Under the pieces are notes generated by a model. The model saw only the letters and a program-made list of their open reading frames with translations. It did not search any database and was not told the DNA's origin. A stretch of 64,000 nt of DNA from Burkholderia diffusa (lineage in GTDB: Bacteria > Pseudomonadota > Gammaproteobacteria > Burkholderiales > Burkholderiaceae): assembly GCF_902499115.1 (NCBI RefSeq), contig NZ_CABVPN010000036.1, forward strand, positions 7,230 to 71,229. Reading direction: 5' to 3'. The position numbers were made by a program, and so were the translations under genes. Positions 1 through 9,397 of this stretch are shown piece after piece (position 1 is the first letter of the stretch; each line of letters opens with the position of its first letter).

Positions 1-1
1 C

Positions 2-1498
2 CGGCAATTCCCGGGGCAGCTTTACATGTCCGGCATGCTGGCGGATCGCCCCGTGTCGTTGGCCATGCTCACGCGCACCGATCTGCCGATTCTGGCGTCG
101 ATCATCGACAAGTCGCTCGCAGCGATTCCGGTGAGCGAAAGCGCTGCGATCATGCAGGACTGGGTTGAACTCGGCGACAACGGCAAGCCGACACGACGCT
201 CAATCCTGCATGATCGCGCGCCGCAGGTGGCCGCGATTGCTGCAACGTTGCTGATATTCGCGTTGTTCGCCTATCTCTACTGGAGATCCCGCGGGGCGGC
301 GATTCGCAGCAAGATGGACAAGGCGATGGTCCTCGCGTTCGTGAGCCACGAGATCCGCACGCCGATGCAGACTGTTCTGTCGTCGCTTGATTTTCTGCGG
401 CGCTCGCATTTGCCGCCACGACAGGCCGATTGCGCGGATGCTGCCGTGTCCGCGTCAGAAACGCTCTTGGCGCTGCTGGACGATATCCTGGAATACTCCC
501 GCCTCGAGTCGAGCAAGGTGACGTTTGCCGCGCAGGCAGTGGAGCTCGAGTCGTGGGCCCGAGAAACCGTCGATATGGTGCGCTGGCGTGCCGAATCCAA
601 GGGAATCTCGATGAGGCTAGACAGCGAGATCCCTCCGGCGCTGCATGTCGAGATCGATCCGGTTCGCGTGCGCCAGATCGTGCTGAACCTGTTAGTCAAT
701 GCAATCAACTTCACGGATGACGGCACCGTTACGTTGCGTGTTCGCATTTCCGCGACCCGCCGACGGCGAAACAGGACGCTGCTTCTGGAAGTCGGCCACA
801 CGGGAGTTGGCATTGCTGCGGATCAATTCAAGCATCTGTTCGATGCGTATTGGCAAGATGATCGTGCTTCACGTTCCGGCGGAGTCGGCAGCGGGCTCGG
901 CCTCGCGATCTGCCGTAAGCTCGTCGAGTTAATGCGTGGAACGATTACGGTCAGCAGTACACCGCGTGTCGAGACCGTCTTCTCGGTCAAGCTGCCGGTT
1001 GCAGTCACGGATAACGCGTCGTCGGCACAGTCAACCGCGTGGGCGCCGGTGAGCCCACCAGCACCCGCGGCCCAATCATGCCGGAAAGTACCGTACATCC
1101 TGATCGTCGATGATAACGAAGCCGTACGGGATTCGCTGCAGGATCAATGCGAGGCGCTGGGCTGCGTCGGCATCATCGCTGACTCGGGGGAGGCCGCGTT
1201 GCAGCAGCTCGCACGCACGCATGTCGACATGGTGCTGCTGGATTGCAATCTCCCAGACGTAGATGGCTGCGCGCTCGTACGCGCGATCCGTCAACGCGAG
1301 TCTGCAAGAAAGGGGCGATACGTTCCGATCATCGTCATATCGGCAAATACCGGCGACGCGCACAAGGTGCGTTGCTTCGAGAGCGGCATGGATGGGGTGC
1401 TCGGCAAGCCGCTGCGACTCGAAGCGTTGCGGCAGATGATCGCGATGTGGTGCCCCGCGTATGCGGGTGTTGCACCGGATCAGGCGGCAGCCACATAG
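2..1498 (+). CDS. BvgS-like hybrid sensor histidine kinase, 5' end outside window, no HPt
   Basis: The reading frame is open to the left edge, so the gene begins outside the window. Its first residues match the tail of the periplasmic solute-binding sensor domain of the neighbouring kinase (1501-3969). Numbering from the first Met in view (base 26): a membrane segment at about 68-86, HisKA with FVSHEIRTPM (His108), an ATPase domain with N-box NLLVNAINF and GSGLGLAICRKL, then a receiver with VDDNEAVRDS and phospho-acceptor Asp406 in LLDCNLPD. Two oddities: the G1 box reads VGHTGVGI, with His258 replacing the Asp that contacts adenine, and the protein stops after the receiver without the HPt domain its neighbour has. 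Kinase activity may be impaired, so it could act as a partner or phosphate sink. The family is certain; the activity is inferred. Confidence 0.9.
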   Translation, partial: RQFPGQLYMSGMLADRPVSLAMLTRTDLPILASIIDKSLAAIPVSESAAIMQDWVELGDNGKPTRRSILHDRAPQVAAIAATLLIFALFAYLYWRSRGAAIRSKMDKAMVLAFVSHEIRTPMQTVLSSLDFLRRSHLPPRQADCADAAVSASETLLALLDDILEYSRLESSKVTFAAQAVELESWARETVDMVRWRAESKGISMRLDSEIPPALHVEIDPVRVRQIVLNLLVNAINFTDDGTVTLRVRISATRRRRNRTLLLEVGHTGVGIAADQFKHLFDAYWQDDRASRSGGVGSGLGLAICRKLVELMRGTITVSSTPRVETVFSVKLPVAVTDNASSAQSTAWAPVSPPAPAAQSCRKVPYILIVDDNEAVRDSLQDQCEALGCVGIIADSGEAALQQLARTHVDMVLLDCNLPDVDGCALVRAIRQRESARKGRYVPIIVISANTGDAHKVRCFESGMDGVLGKPLRLEALRQMIAMWCPAYAGVAPDQAAAT

Positions 1499-1507
1499 GC
1501 TTATGTG
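1492..1507. terminator. small dyad spanning both convergent stop codons
   Basis: CACATA, a four-base loop, then TATGTG overlap the stops of the two tail-to-tail kinase genes, which are only two bases apart. The stem is short and no T-tract follows on either strand, so termination is only a possibility. Confidence 0.25.
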
Positions 1508-3969
1508 CGCGTGCTGCAGGGCCTGGATTGGCCTGAATCCGGCGTAGCCGTCTCGATGCGATGCTGGCGTAACAAATCATCATGAAGCGGGCCGACATTG
1601 CCAGGAATCGCGTCGGACACGGCCTCCAGCATGCGCTCGAGCTCGGCTGCCAGGTTACTCGTCCCCGCATGCCCGGCAATCGCGGCTGCCCCTTTGATTC
1701 TATGCGCCATATAGCGCGCCTTGTCAGCATCGCCGGCCGAGAGCGCGGTGCTCAGAGCCGCCAGATCCGCGTCGATGCTTTGACGGTAGATCTCTGAGAA
1801 TTCCCGACCTGCTATTGGGGTTGGTTCGACAGGCGGCTGGTGCCTGTCACGCTTGCTTGCCGGGCACCAAAGATCGATCATCTGCCGCAACGCTTCGAGC
1901 CGCAGCGGCTTGCCGAGCACCCCATCCATTCCGCTGTCGAAGCAGCGCTCACGATGTGCATCTTCCGTCGACGCCGAGATCGCGATAATCGGTGTGCGCG
2001 CCTGTCCGCGTTGCTGCTCGCTGGCGCGCATGCGCTGTGCAACCGTGTAGCCGTCGAAGTCCGGCAGATTGCAATCGAGCAGCACCATGTCGTACTGAGT
2101 GCGCTCGAACCGATCGAGCGCTTGCGCGCCGTTGCCGGCGATGGCCGAACGGCACGCGAGCGCATCAAGTTGATGCTGGATCGCATGTTGAACCGCTTCG
2201 TGATCGTCGACGATGAGGATCATCGGACCTTCGACGACTCGCTCGGAAGCCGGCGTATCGGTCGTGTCGGGTTCGCGTGAAGGAGCCTCCGGCACGACCG
2301 CATTCCGGCCGGCTACCCATCGGGTACGTTGCGCAGGCAGGATCACGGTGAAGATCGTGCCTTTGTCGGGGCTACTGCTGACGGTAATCACTCCGTTCAT
2401 GAGCTCAACCAGTTCGCGGCAGATCGACAGGCCCAGGCCGCTGCCGTTCACGCGACGGCTGCCCGGCTCCTCGACGCGCTGATAGGGCTCGAAGATGTGG
2501 CTCTGACGCGCGGGCGGGATGCCGATCCCGGTATCGCGGACTTCGATCACAAGTGAACCGGCAGTGTTCGGCTTACCTTCCAGATAGTCGACACGCAGCG
2601 AGACTGATCCCTCCGACGTAAACTTGATTGCATTGACGAGCAGATTCAACACGATCTGCCGCGTGCGGACCGGATCGATCAGCAGGGTCAAATCGGCTGG
2701 GCAGGCGAGTTCGAGCGCAAGGTCCAGCCCTTTCTCGTCGACCCTCCAGCGCACCATGTCGGCGCTGCGGCGCAACCACGCCTCAATTTGCGTTGGTTCT
2801 GGCGCGAGTGTGACGTTGCGCGATTCGAGTCGCGAGTATTCGAGCACGTCATCGAGCAGCGTCAGCAGCGATTCCGAGGCGGCAACGGCTGCATCCGCTC
2901 GACCTGCCTGTTTCGGCGTGAGCTGTGACTGCTGCAGCAGTTCGAGCGACGAAAGGATCGTGTGCATCGGCGTGCGGATCTCGTGGCTCACGAACGCGAG
3001 GAACATTGCCTTTTCGCGCTCGCTGCGAACCGCAGCGGCGCGTGCGCGCCACGAAAGGAACGCGATTGCTGCTAGCGCGAACACGGTGGCGCCGGCTGCT
3101 GTAACCTGCCAGCGTCGGTAGTAAAGGATTGAGCGCAGAGTCGGCTCGCCGTAGTCAGTCGACTCCATCCATTGCCGTGAAATCTCCTCGCCCGTGCGAG
3201 CGGGAATCGCAGCCAACGATTTATCGAGAATGGATGCGAGCAGGGGCATGTCGCTGCGGGTTGCCAGGGCCAGCGCATATGGCCGGTCCGGCAGGCCGCC
3301 CGCCAGGAACAGCCGACCCAGGAACTGTCGGCGTAGCAGCGGCATGATTGATATGTCCGTGCCGAGGGCGACATCCGCATTTCCGTCGACGACGGCAGTG
3401 AGCGCATCCTGTTCGTCGTCATAGGTCAGCAGCGTCACGGGCAGGCCGCTCTGGCGAATCGCATACTCCAGCCCGCCGTTGCCCTTGATCGCGATTCGTT
3501 TGCCGGCCAGATTGCGGGAATCGACGAACAGGTTCAGGTGTTCCGGCGCAACCACGAACATCGTGCCGACGAAGTACGGTTGGCTGACAGTGACGCCGGC
3601 GCGATACATCGACACATCTGCGCTTTTCGATACGTCGGGCACCACATCGATCTTTCCGGAGATCAGGGCGTCATGCGAGTCCGCCCATGACAGGCCGTCG
3701 ACATACTCGAAGCGCAATCCACTCACGCGCGAAATCGCATCGAGGTACGACGGCACGATGCCAACCACTTTCCCGTGGTCGCGAAATTCGAACGGGCGCC
3801 AGTGTGGATCGATTGTGGTGCGCACCACCGGATGCGCAGCAATCCACGCCTTCTCTTCAGCTGTGAATTGCGGCGAATTGCTTGCCCATCCGAACGTGGG
3901 CGTCAGCCAGACGATTGCGCTCATTAGCATGGCACATCGTTTCGAACTCAGCTTGCTCACGTTGTTCAA
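1501..3969 (-). CDS. BvgS-like hybrid sensor histidine kinase with HPt domain
   Basis: This is an 822-residue unorthodox sensor kinase of the BvgS/EvgS type. A signal peptide of about 29 residues precedes a periplasmic solute-binding-type sensor (about 35-265). A membrane segment follows at 287-306, then HisKA with FVSHEIRTPM (His329), HATPase with intact DTGIGI (Asp489) and GSGLGLSICREL, a receiver with ILIVDDHEAV and Asp632 in LLDCNLPD, and a C-terminal HPt with MAHRIKGAAA (His756). All four phosphorelay residues are present. The longest frame opens with TTG; GTG three codons later or the Met at residue 14 are alternatives. It is divergent from the LuxR regulator at 4244, its likely phosphorylation target, and convergent with the HPt-less paralogue. 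Confidence 0.93.
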   Translation of the reverse strand: MNNVSKLSSKRCAMLMSAIVWLTPTFGWASNSPQFTAEEKAWIAAHPVVRTTIDPHWRPFEFRDHGKVVGIVPSYLDAISRVSGLRFEYVDGLSWADSHDALISGKIDVVPDVSKSADVSMYRAGVTVSQPYFVGTMFVVAPEHLNLFVDSRNLAGKRIAIKGNGGLEYAIRQSGLPVTLLTYDDEQDALTAVVDGNADVALGTDISIMPLLRRQFLGRLFLAGGLPDRPYALALATRSDMPLLASILDKSLAAIPARTGEEISRQWMESTDYGEPTLRSILYYRRWQVTAAGATVFALAAIAFLSWRARAAAVRSEREKAMFLAFVSHEIRTPMHTILSSLELLQQSQLTPKQAGRADAAVAASESLLTLLDDVLEYSRLESRNVTLAPEPTQIEAWLRRSADMVRWRVDEKGLDLALELACPADLTLLIDPVRTRQIVLNLLVNAIKFTSEGSVSLRVDYLEGKPNTAGSLVIEVRDTGIGIPPARQSHIFEPYQRVEEPGSRRVNGSGLGLSICRELVELMNGVITVSSSPDKGTIFTVILPAQRTRWVAGRNAVVPEAPSREPDTTDTPASERVVEGPMILIVDDHEAVQHAIQHQLDALACRSAIAGNGAQALDRFERTQYDMVLLDCNLPDFDGYTVAQRMRASEQQRGQARTPIIAISASTEDAHRERCFDSGMDGVLGKPLRLEALRQMIDLWCPASKRDRHQPPVEPTPIAGREFSEIYRQSIDADLAALSTALSAGDADKARYMAHRIKGAAAIAGHAGTSNLAAELERMLEAVSDAIPGNVGPLHDDLLRQHRIETATPDSGQSRPCSTRT

Positions 3970-4243
3970 CCAGATTGTTGGCCGGTCTGCCGTGGACGGT
4001 CCTCAGACGAGTATCGGACGCCGAGATGGCCGCAGGTAAAACCGAAAAACGAGACCGACATCATAGGTCGCGCGTTGCGGAAACGCAATGCGGCACTGCG
4101 ATCGCAGGACCTGCACATTGAGTCACCAGGGTTAAAAATTGCCCCAAAAGCCGGTAAGCTAGTCGAAATAATCATGAATGGCATCCCGCGACAATATCGG
4201 GGCTAGCCGTTTCGCGCCGTATACAACAACGATAGGGGTAACT

Positions 4244-4951
4244 ATGAGGCCTGGGCACCAGCCGATCCGCGTCGTGATTCTGGACGACCATGCCATCGTC
4301 CAACTCGGGATTGCAAATTACTTGACCGAGAAGAGCTCCATCAAACTGGTAGCGAGCTTCGGCAAGTCGCGCGACCTGATTCGCTGGCTCGAAGCGAACC
4401 GCGCCGATGTGGTGCTACTCGACTACACGCTTGGTCCCGACGAGATCGACGGCCTCGATCTCGTCAAGCTCATCAATACGCGATTCCCCGATTGTCGGAT
4501 GCTGATGATGTCGAGCAACGACACGTCGGCAACCGTCAACATGACGATGCGCGCAGGTGCGCTCGGTTTTTTCGGCAAGAGCGAGGATCTCGGTGAGCTC
4601 GCACGCGCGATCCGCGTCGTGGCAAGTGGTCACTCATTTCTAAGCGCCGAACTCTCGAACCGGATCAGGTGGGGCATGACGACAGATTCGCGTGGGGCCG
4701 AACCGAGGGACGCTAGCGGTGACGATAAACCGTCGCCCGATTCTTGTTCGGCGGCGGACTTGCTGCTCAGCCCGCGCGAGCATGAAGTGTTGCGGTGCTT
4801 TCTTGCTGGTATGTCCGTGTCGGAGATCGCGTCGAAATTCTTCCGAAGTCCCAAGACGATCAGCGCGCAAAAGCAATCCGCATATCGCAAACTCGGTATC
4901 CGCAACGATGCCGAATTGTTCGCGTCCCGCAAGTTGATCGAGAAGCACTGA
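4244..4951 (+). CDS. NarL/LuxR-family response regulator (BvgA-like)
   Basis: A 235-residue response regulator with an N-terminal receiver (VVILDDHAIV; acceptor Asp in VVLLDYTLGP) and a C-terminal LuxR helix-turn-helix (LSPREHEVLRCFLAGMSVSE, SPKTISAQKQSAYRKLGI). The start at 4244 was preferred to the in-frame codon at 4178 because an AGGGG Shine-Dalgarno lies at 4235-4239 and the receiver begins a few residues later. A variable linker of about 40 residues separates the domains. It is divergent from the complete BvgS-like kinase and probably receives phosphate from its HPt. The regulon is unknown, but the adhesins downstream are natural candidates. BvgA/EvgA architecture is firm; the target assignment is inferred from position. 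Confidence 0.92.
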   Translation: MRPGHQPIRVVILDDHAIVQLGIANYLTEKSSIKLVASFGKSRDLIRWLEANRADVVLLDYTLGPDEIDGLDLVKLINTRFPDCRMLMMSSNDTSATVNMTMRAGALGFFGKSEDLGELARAIRVVASGHSFLSAELSNRIRWGMTTDSRGAEPRDASGDDKPSPDSCSAADLLLSPREHEVLRCFLAGMSVSEIASKFFRSPKTISAQKQSAYRKLGIRNDAELFASRKLIEKH

Positions 4952-5159
4952 ATCAACTCCGGTCATCGCCGCGGTCGAATATCGTTGCACACATGCGCGT
5001 GGTGGAGGAGTTGGACAGGTGACTGCGCTGCACACCTCAATGCCTCTTCTGGCGACACTATCCGATTGTTTCTATAAATTTTCTTCGGCATGACCTGAGC
5101 CGTTTCTTGTAGCCATTGGAAAGTGAGTTCTCTTTTGTCCTAGAGGCAAGGAGAACTCG

Positions 5160-5423
5160 ATGAAGAAGCGATTTACTGACGAGCAGATCATCCGAATCTT
5201 GCGCGAGACCGAGAGCCGGGACGAGCCGGTGGAGGATCTGTGCAAGCGCCACAACATCTCGGAACAGACGTTCTATCGTTGGCGCAACAAGTTCGGCGGC
5301 ATGGATGTGGCCGACGCCCGTCGGCTCAAGGATCTGGAATTGGAGAATGAGCGGCTCAAGCGCCTGATTGCCGAGCAATTGCTGGTCATCGACGGCCTGA
5401 CGGAATTCAGCCAAAAAAAATGA
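5160..5423 (+). CDS. IS3-family transposase OrfA
   Basis: An 87-residue protein with the OrfA layout: a helix-turn-helix (KRFTDEQIIRIL, then EQTFYRWRNKFGG) followed by a leucine zipper (LKDLELENERLKRLI). It would bind the element's ends and dimerise with OrfAB. A Shine-Dalgarno-like AAGGAG sits just upstream. The frame is intact, but its partner orfB is broken, so at most it could act as an inhibitor of related elements. The family call is secure. Confidence 0.88.
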   Translation: MKKRFTDEQIIRILRETESRDEPVEDLCKRHNISEQTFYRWRNKFGGMDVADARRLKDLELENERLKRLIAEQLLVIDGLTEFSQKK

Positions 5424-6049
5424 GCACCCCAACGGGCCGGCGCGAAGCGCTGGAAGTCCTGACTCGGCGGGGCCTCTCGTAACGCAAGGCATGTGGTTAT
5501 CTGGGGTTGAGCCGCCGGGTGGGCACCTATACGCTTAAGCAACCGGAGAAGGATCGGAGCCTTGGCGAGCAATTGATGGCGGCCGCGCAGGAAGTGCCGC
5601 GCTTCGGCTACTGGCGCATGTCGGCTTGGCTGGTGCTGGGCGAATCGCGCGTGCGACGAATGTGGCGAGCCTTGCAGCTCAACACTCCGCGGCGGCGGCC
5701 TCGTCGTCGTTGTGGTAACGACATTCGCCTGCCCGGTGCGACACAACCGAATTCGGTCTGGAGCTACGACTTCGTGCACCGACCAACTGGTCGATGGGCG
5801 AGCGTTGAAGATGCTTTGCGTGATCGATGAATATACCCGCGAGTGCCTGGCGATCGAAGTCGGTGCCAACCTGAGGTCGCAGGATGTCATCCTGACGCAG
5901 CCGTGCCGATGCAAAGGTGCTCGTCGAACGCCGGCGGCAGTTCTACAACGAGCGACGTCCCCATAGCGCGCATCGCTACCAACCTCCCGCCACGGTCCGT
6001 CGAGCCTCGCTGGATTCCGATCATATCGACGCGAGACTCACTGCCTGAT
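5420..6049 (+). pseudogene. IS3-family transposase OrfB (integrase), multiply broken
   Basis: The DDE-integrase reading can be followed through three lesions. It opens at an ATG in the poly-A slip site and meets a stop at 5480-5482 (GLS*RKACGYLGLSRR; a Gln codon changed to TAA). It continues in frame through VGTYTLKQPEKD to SVWSYDFVH, where one extra C near 5781 shifts the frame to DQLVDGRALKMLCVIDEYTR. After LRSQDV a large piece, including the last catalytic Glu region, is missing, and the C-terminal tail RRQFYNERRPHSAHRYQPP resumes. The three DDE motifs cannot all be present. It is non-functional. Confidence 0.85.
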
Positions 6050-6225
6050 TGGTCACAAAATTCCGCCTCAGGTCATGGCGCCGCCGCGTCGAATCCGTGG
6101 CGCGAGCTCGACTGGCCGGCGATGCCGGGCCAATTCGGGCACGCGCGGTTCGGGCCGATCGTCGGCGGCGTCGAACGGCGGTCGAACGACGGCCCCGCCG
6201 GACCCGGAGCGGGCGCATTGCCGCG

Positions 6226-8586
6226 CTACCGGGTCGGCCCGGCCGTATCCGTCTCGGCGTCGAACGATGTCTCCGCGATACGCGCGCGTTTCAGCGAGCC
6301 GGCGAGCTTCTCGATCGCATGCAGATCGAGTGCGTCGAGGTGCTCGCGCGTCGCCTGCGCGAAGGCCGCATGGTCCGGCTCGTCCGCAAACCGGCCGAGC
6401 CATTCCTCGATATCGGTGAGCCGGCCCTCGCCGGCGAGCCGGATCAGTTCGTCGAGCGCATCGTCGGACGGGCCGCGCGGGACGGGGGCGGCGGTCTCGG
6501 GTCCGGCATCGCTCGCCGGCCGAAACCGCCGGACGAGCCACGACACCGGCACGAGCGCGTGCCCGACGGCCGGCGCGACGACCGGGAACGAGAACGACGT
6601 GCCGACGCCGGGCTGGCTGGTAACGGCCAGCTCGCCGCCCATCGCGCCGACGATACGCTGTGCGATGAACAGCCCGAGCCCCGTGCCGCCGTTCACGGCC
6701 TGCACCTGCTGGTACGCGCGGAAGATGTCGCGCGTCCCGGCGATGTCGATTCCGATCCCCGTATCGGCGACCTCGAACACGAGGCGCCATGCAGCGCCTT
6801 CCCGCGACGCGCGAACCGACAGCGTGACCGTGCCGTCGCGCGTGAACTTCGATGCGTTGGACAGCAGGTTGAGCAGCACCTGCTGCAGCCGGATGCCGTC
6901 GATCGACAGCTTGCGCGGCAGCGGCGTCAGCGGCCGATAGTCGAACCGGTTGCCCTGTTGCGAACACAGCGCGACCGCATAGTCGCCGATATCGTTCAGC
7001 AGGCCGGGCAGGTCGGTCACGTCGGGGGAAATGCCGAGCGGCTGCAGTTCGGCCTTCGTGAACGTGAGCAATTCGTCGATCAGCGCGAGCTGGTAGCGGA
7101 TGCTGCGGTCGATCGACCGGATCAGCCGCGCCTGGCTGCGCGTCGCGCTTTGCAGCAACAGCTTCGCGTAGCCGTTGATCGTGGACAGTGGCGCGCGCAG
7201 GTCGTGGCTGACATAGCCGAGCGTCTCGATCTTCTGCTGCATGTGCGTTCTCGCCTGCTGCAGCGCGTCGTTGAGCGCGACCGTGCGTTTCGCCACTTCA
7301 TCGCGCAGGCGATCCTGTTCGGTGAGTTGCCAGTGCTCGAGCCGCTTGCGCGCGTCGGTGCGCTGGCGGCCCACGTGGTCGATCCATGCGGCCAGCACCA
7401 GCAGATGCGTGGCGAGTCCGATGATCGCGATGACGGGGTTCGGATAGAGGTCGGATTTCAGCCAGAACAGCCAGGCCGGCATCGCGTTCATGCCGTCGAG
7501 CATCCGGAGCAGGATGTTGAAGGTGGCGAACGTGACGGCGATCAGCATCACGCGGCTCGTCGGCGTGCGGCGGATCACGAGCATCAGCGCGAGGCTGATG
7601 TTCACGATCCCCATCGCCGTGTTCAGCCGCAGGCAGAACCACGTGAACGTCAGCAGGTCGCCGAACGCCGCGCCGGCCATGCCGACGCATTCGAGCGCGA
7701 GGAACGCAACGTAGACCGCGCGCATCGGCATGCCGGCCTTCTCGCGGTGCGCGACCATCAGGATGAAGACGATGAAGCACGCGACCGACAGATACGCGAA
7801 GATCACCTCGCCCCGCGCCGACCACGCGTAGGCGCCGGGCCACAGATACATCGCGGTATAGCCGCGGTACGTCGCTTCGAACAGCGTCGTGCCCAGGGCC
7901 AGCACCGCCAGCACGACGAACATGCCGCTGCGCGAAAAGAAGCCGATCAGCAGTGCACACCATACGAGTGCGAGCAGCCCGCCGAAGAAGCCGAAGTTCC
8001 ACATTGCGGCGTGAAGTTCCTGCGCGTCCCACGCGTCGCGGGTGAACGCGGCCGGCGCGAGCCGCATTTCCTTGCGCGACGTGACGCGGATCAACACGGG
8101 CAGTCGTTCGCCCGCGCGCAGCGTCATGTCGAGCACCGGATATCGGGAAGCCGCACGGTTCGCGTTGCCGTTATCCGCCGGGAATCGGGCGGCGAGCGTC
8201 CACGCGCCGTCGCGATCGACATAAAAGTCTGCTTGGTCGACGCGTGCGTCGCGAATCGCGAGCACCAGCGCGCGCTCGACGCTGTCGCGATTGGCCAGCG
8301 TTGCGCCCACCCACCACGCCGAGCGGGAAAACTCGATGTTGAAAGATGGTTGCGCTGCCGCGGGCGCGCCGCGTGCCGAACCTTCGAGCCGCGCGGCCAC
8401 CTCGCCGACGGACATCGCCGCGCCCGCATCCTCGACTATCGATACCGCTTCCACGCGCGCGGAGCGTCCGGACGGCTCCGTCGCGTCGGCGCGGGGCGCC
8501 GTGCACGCGGCCACCAGCGCCACCAGGAACGGCAGGACGGCGAGCCAGCCGGACGCGCGGTGCCTATGCATCGCGCTGGTGTTCAT
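6226..8586 (-). CDS. 7TM-DISM sensor histidine kinase
   Basis: A 786-residue membrane kinase. An N-terminal hydrophobic leader ends in a lipobox-like LVALVAAC. A periplasmic DISMED2-type ligand domain (about 45-175) and a seven-helix DISM membrane domain (about 195-402) follow. Next come a coiled linker, HisKA (YVSHDLRAPL, His461), and HATPase (NLLSNASKF, ADTGIGID, GTGLGLFIAQ). There is no receiver, but a helical tail of about 100 residues follows the ATPase. DISM domains are known as receptors for extracellular, often carbohydrate-related, ligands. The start at 8586 gives a 23-base overlap with the upstream receiver-AraC gene, indicating translational coupling and a cognate pair. A much longer frame upstream is only an overlap shadow. 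Confidence 0.92.
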   Translation of the reverse strand: MNTSAMHRHRASGWLAVLPFLVALVAACTAPRADATEPSGRSARVEAVSIVEDAGAAMSVGEVAARLEGSARGAPAAAQPSFNIEFSRSAWWVGATLANRDSVERALVLAIRDARVDQADFYVDRDGAWTLAARFPADNGNANRAASRYPVLDMTLRAGERLPVLIRVTSRKEMRLAPAAFTRDAWDAQELHAAMWNFGFFGGLLALVWCALLIGFFSRSGMFVVLAVLALGTTLFEATYRGYTAMYLWPGAYAWSARGEVIFAYLSVACFIVFILMVAHREKAGMPMRAVYVAFLALECVGMAGAAFGDLLTFTWFCLRLNTAMGIVNISLALMLVIRRTPTSRVMLIAVTFATFNILLRMLDGMNAMPAWLFWLKSDLYPNPVIAIIGLATHLLVLAAWIDHVGRQRTDARKRLEHWQLTEQDRLRDEVAKRTVALNDALQQARTHMQQKIETLGYVSHDLRAPLSTINGYAKLLLQSATRSQARLIRSIDRSIRYQLALIDELLTFTKAELQPLGISPDVTDLPGLLNDIGDYAVALCSQQGNRFDYRPLTPLPRKLSIDGIRLQQVLLNLLSNASKFTRDGTVTLSVRASREGAAWRLVFEVADTGIGIDIAGTRDIFRAYQQVQAVNGGTGLGLFIAQRIVGAMGGELAVTSQPGVGTSFSFPVVAPAVGHALVPVSWLVRRFRPASDAGPETAAPVPRGPSDDALDELIRLAGEGRLTDIEEWLGRFADEPDHAAFAQATREHLDALDLHAIEKLAGSLKRARIAETSFDAETDTAGPTR

Positions 8587-9397
8587 GCGACGGCGGCGGC
8601 GCGTCGACCGTCGGTCGCTGGCGCCGCCAGTCGGACGGCGTGATGCCAAAGCGTTCGCGAAACGCCGTGGCGAAATTGCCTGGTGTCGAAAAGCCGATCT
8701 CCTCGGCGATGTCGCCGATCCCCATCGACGTCTCCGCGAGAAAGTGCTTCGCCGCGCGCAGTCGCGTATCGCGCAGATATTCGAACACGGTCTGGCCAAG
8801 GTGATCGCGGAACACGCGAGACAGGCGCTTTTCGTGCGTGCCGACCTGCCGAGCGAGTTCGTCGAGCGCCGGCGGATTGCGCAGTTCGCGCAGCAGGATC
8901 TCGCTCGCCGCGCGCACCAGCGCGGCGTCGGGGTGATCGGGCAGTTCGGGCAGGTGCGCAAACGGCTGGCTGCGCCGCGTGCGCTTCAGGTGATTGCGGA
9001 TTCGGGCGATCACCTCGGCCGGTTCGAACGGTTTCACGATGTAGTCGAGCGCGCCGGTTTCGAGCCCGGCGATCCGATCCTCGAGATCGCCCGCGGCGGT
9101 CAGGATGATGACGGGAATGTTCTGCGTCGATGGCGTGGACCCCAGCAGCCGGCATGCGGCGAAACCGTCCATGCGCGGCATCCGCACATCCATCAGGATC
9201 AGGTCGGGTGCGATGGCCTGCGCGCGGTGATAGGCCTGCAGGCCGTCGAATGCGACGCTGATCCGGCACCGCGCGGCGCGCAGGATTTCCGTCAGGAGCC
9301 GCAGGTCGTTCGGGCGGTCGTCTACGACGAGAATGTGTGCGCCAACGAGATCCGGCGTGGCGCGGGGCGACGCCGAACTGGACGAGCGGGATGACAT
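8564..9397 (-). CDS. response regulator with AraC-type DNA-binding domain
   Basis: 277 residues: a receiver (HILVVDDRPND; acceptor Asp70 in LILMDVRMPRMDG; conserved Lys in YIVKPFEP) joined to an AraC/XylS double helix-turn-helix (about 165-265, with GDIAEEIGFSTPGNFATAFR and ITPSDWRR). It is first in a two-gene operon and overlaps the DISM kinase by 23 bases, so the two form a cognate system. It lies upstream of, and divergent from, the adhesin TAA1, across a 1.47-kb spacer it probably controls. A close paralogue lies at 20111-20917, next to TAA2. No good Shine-Dalgarno precedes 9397, so the exact start is less certain than the function. Confidence 0.93.
   Translation of the reverse strand: MSSRSSSSASPRATPDLVGAHILVVDDRPNDLRLLTEILRAARCRISVAFDGLQAYHRAQAIAPDLILMDVRMPRMDGFAACRLLGSTPSTQNIPVIILTAAGDLEDRIAGLETGALDYIVKPFEPAEVIARIRNHLKRTRRSQPFAHLPELPDHPDAALVRAASEILLRELRNPPALDELARQVGTHEKRLSRVFRDHLGQTVFEYLRDTRLRAAKHFLAETSMGIGDIAEEIGFSTPGNFATAFRERFGITPSDWRRQRPTVDAPPPSHEHQRDA

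Larger units (their letters stand above)
5091..6075 (+). mobile_element. degenerate IS3-family insertion sequence
   Basis: The ends are imperfect inverted repeats: TGACCTGAGCCG at the left (5091) and, on the complementary strand of the right end (6075), TGACCTGAGGCG. Between them lie an intact orfA and a ruined orfB. A run of eight A at the orfA/orfB junction (5412-5419) is the usual IS3 programmed-frameshift site. At 985 bp the copy is about 260 bp shorter than a typical member because orfB has an internal deletion. No target-site duplication is visible. It separates the LuxR regulator from the DISM kinase operon and cannot transpose by itself. Confidence 0.85.

Noticed and set aside
6049..8643. 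864-residue plus-strand frame over the DISM kinase
   Set aside because: Arg/Asp-rich low-complexity translation, opposite a kinase with all conserved motifs.
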